From an uncultured Campylobacter sp. (GTDB lineage Bacteria > Campylobacterota > Campylobacteria > Campylobacterales > Campylobacteraceae), in the NCBI RefSeq assembly GCF_938040115.1, contig NZ_CALHXD010000276.1:1-7190 (forward strand): 7,190 nt of DNA. The letters run 5' to 3'. Below are positions 6,323 to 7,190 of the stretch, one piece after another. The notes beneath the pieces are model-generated. The model was not told the DNA's origin. It searched no databases and saw only the letters and a list, made by a program, of their open reading frames with translations. The translations under genes and the position numbers were made by a program. Position 1 is the first letter of the stretch. Every line of letters begins with the position of its first letter.

Positions 6323-7190
6323 CTACTTCGCCGCGTCGCGCCTACTTAGATACTCTTTTGCTTTTTGTTTTAGCGCTTTATACAGCTTGCCGGCGTCCTC
6401 TGCGCCGTATTTTTTCACCAGTCCGTTGTGAAAATCGCCCAAATTTTTACTCTCAAACGCGATTTTTCTAATCTCTTGCTTTTTAGTCTCGTCTATCTTG
6501 AGCGATGGTTGCGATTTTACCGTATTTTCAGCTTTATTTTTTGCTTCGTTTTGCGGTGCGTTAGCTTGCTTTGATTTTTGCGGCGGACGCTTGTTTGATA
6601 AATTTTGCCCTTTTTCATCCGCTTTAAGATCCTCGCTAGAAGCTTTGACGCTCAAATTTTGCTCCGCGTCTTTCGGCTGCTCGGTAGGACCCGGATCATC
6701 GCTCAAATTTGCTTCTACGGCCTTTGCCTCTTGCAAATTTTCACTATTTGCCGCTACGCCGTTTTCGCCCTCTAAAGGCTGCGGTTTTTCTGGCTCCGAA
6801 TTTTGCACTATTTGCGAGCGATTTTCTAAATTTTGCTCTTTTGTCTGGGCGACTTGAGCGTGTAAAACCTCGCCGATTAAATTTGGCTCCGTTTTTAATT
6901 TTTCTCTCTCGTCAAGTTTTTGCTCATCGCCTTGTGTTGATGACCTCGATTTTGCGGAATTTGGCGCTGCGATACGCTTTACTTCGCCTTTTTGCGAGTT
7001 TTCTATTTGAGGTTTTTTGTAAATTTTCCTCGCATCCTCTTTTAACGCGTTATACACGCCGGCACCGTTTTTACTGCCGAATTTTGAAATAAATTTCATA
7101 TGAAGCTCGCTGAGGCTACCTGAGTTTCGTATCAAGATCGCGATTTCGTCTTGATTTTCTTCGATGAGCTGCGCCGTATGCGAGCGGTTG
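6323..7190 (-). CDS. Unrecognised protein: two copies of a 43-residue motif flanking a disordered linker (5' end off window)
   Basis: I do not recognise this family. The frame is open from the stop at 6323 to the right edge. The first possible in-window start is a TTG at 7135, but residues upstream of it (ending QLIEENQDEIAIL) belong to the first repeat copy, so the true start is probably beyond the window. Numbering from that TTG, two ungapped 43-residue segments can be aligned: residues -4 to 39 (numbered without a zero) and 221 to 263, with 12 identities. The shared pattern is EI, S, L and H, then KxG, then YxALKxxA, and it is probably helical. Between them lie about 180 residues of low-complexity sequence rich in E, K, Q, N, S, A and P, containing six spaced N-L pairs (85, 102, 133, 143, 160, 179). 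No signal peptide or membrane segment is visible in the part seen. A paired small-domain/flexible-linker protein (scaffold, nucleic-acid or self-association) is possible, but that is inference. Confidence 0.7.
   Translation of the reverse strand, partial: NRSHTAQLIEENQDEIAILIRNSGSLSELHMKFISKFGSKNGAGVYNALKEDARKIYKKPQIENSQKGEVKRIAAPNSAKSRSSTQGDEQKLDEREKLKTEPNLIGEVLHAQVAQTKEQNLENRSQIVQNSEPEKPQPLEGENGVAANSENLQEAKAVEANLSDDPGPTEQPKDAEQNLSVKASSEDLKADEKGQNLSNKRPPQKSKQANAPQNEAKNKAENTVKSQPSLKIDETKKQEIRKIAFESKNLGDFHNGLVKKYGAEDAGKLYKALKQKAKEYLSRRDAAK
6347..6475 (-). repeat. Protein repeat, copy 2 (C-terminal side)
   Basis: This encodes a segment starting EIRKI and ending KEYL, identical to copy 1 at 12 of 43 aligned positions, with further conservative changes (D/E, F/L, V/I, Y/F, D/N, L/V, Q/E, K/R). 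Only six residues follow before the stop. Confidence 0.6.
7019..7147 (-). repeat. Protein repeat, copy 1 (N-terminal side)
   Basis: This encodes a segment starting EIAIL and ending RKIY, with landmarks S9, L12, H16, K22, G24, Y32, A34, L35, K36 and A39 of the repeat. It aligns without gaps to copy 2. The copy extends past the TTG at 7135, which argues that this TTG is not the true start. Confidence 0.6.

Noticed and set aside
6498..7092. Plus-strand open frames of about 120 residues opposite the right-edge gene
   Set aside because: They are antisense to the E/K/Q-rich linker, giving Phe/Cys/Ala-rich nonsense translations with no family resemblance; the minus-strand frame has repeat structure and a coherent composition.

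Overview
The window looks like a piece of a Campylobacter-type chromosome (Campylobacterota). Every gene reads on the minus strand. The word AAATTT is extremely common. The purD promoter resembles the Campylobacter sigma-70 type, and the G+C content (mid-forties by eye) fits the C. curvus / C. rectus / C. showae side of the genus better than C. jejuni. The species call is inference. No mobile element, CRISPR array, tRNA or rRNA was seen.

Layout in the direction of transcription (right to left): (1) 7190-6323, the 3' part of an unrecognised protein that carries two copies of a 43-residue motif around a long disordered linker. (2) An 82-base gap with three AAATTT blocks at exact 20-base spacing. 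(3) hemD, uroporphyrinogen-III synthase (6240-5608). (4) A promoter overlapping the hemD stop codon, then a leader of about 200 bases with no convincing gene and unusually high G+C. (5) A tightly packed run: purD (5375-4122), an RDD-family membrane protein (4125-3676), lptD (3686-1512), a phosphoribosyltransferase-like gene (1512-802) and pnp (817 to beyond the left edge). All four junctions in this run overlap (4, 11, 1 and 16 bases), so it is very probably one translationally coupled operon.

The operon mixes purine synthesis (PurD), outer-membrane LPS insertion (LptD), RNA decay (Pnp), a putative PRPP-binding protein and a small membrane protein. PurD consumes phosphoribosylamine made from PRPP, and the phosphoribosyltransferase-like protein may also use PRPP; that link is only suggestive.

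No complete new system is evident. The parts most worth a second look are the purD leader (structured RNA or dispersed repeat), the two-copy-motif protein at the right edge, and the AAATTT enrichment. AAATTT is a subset of RAATTY, the methylated site linked to DNA uptake in C. jejuni.
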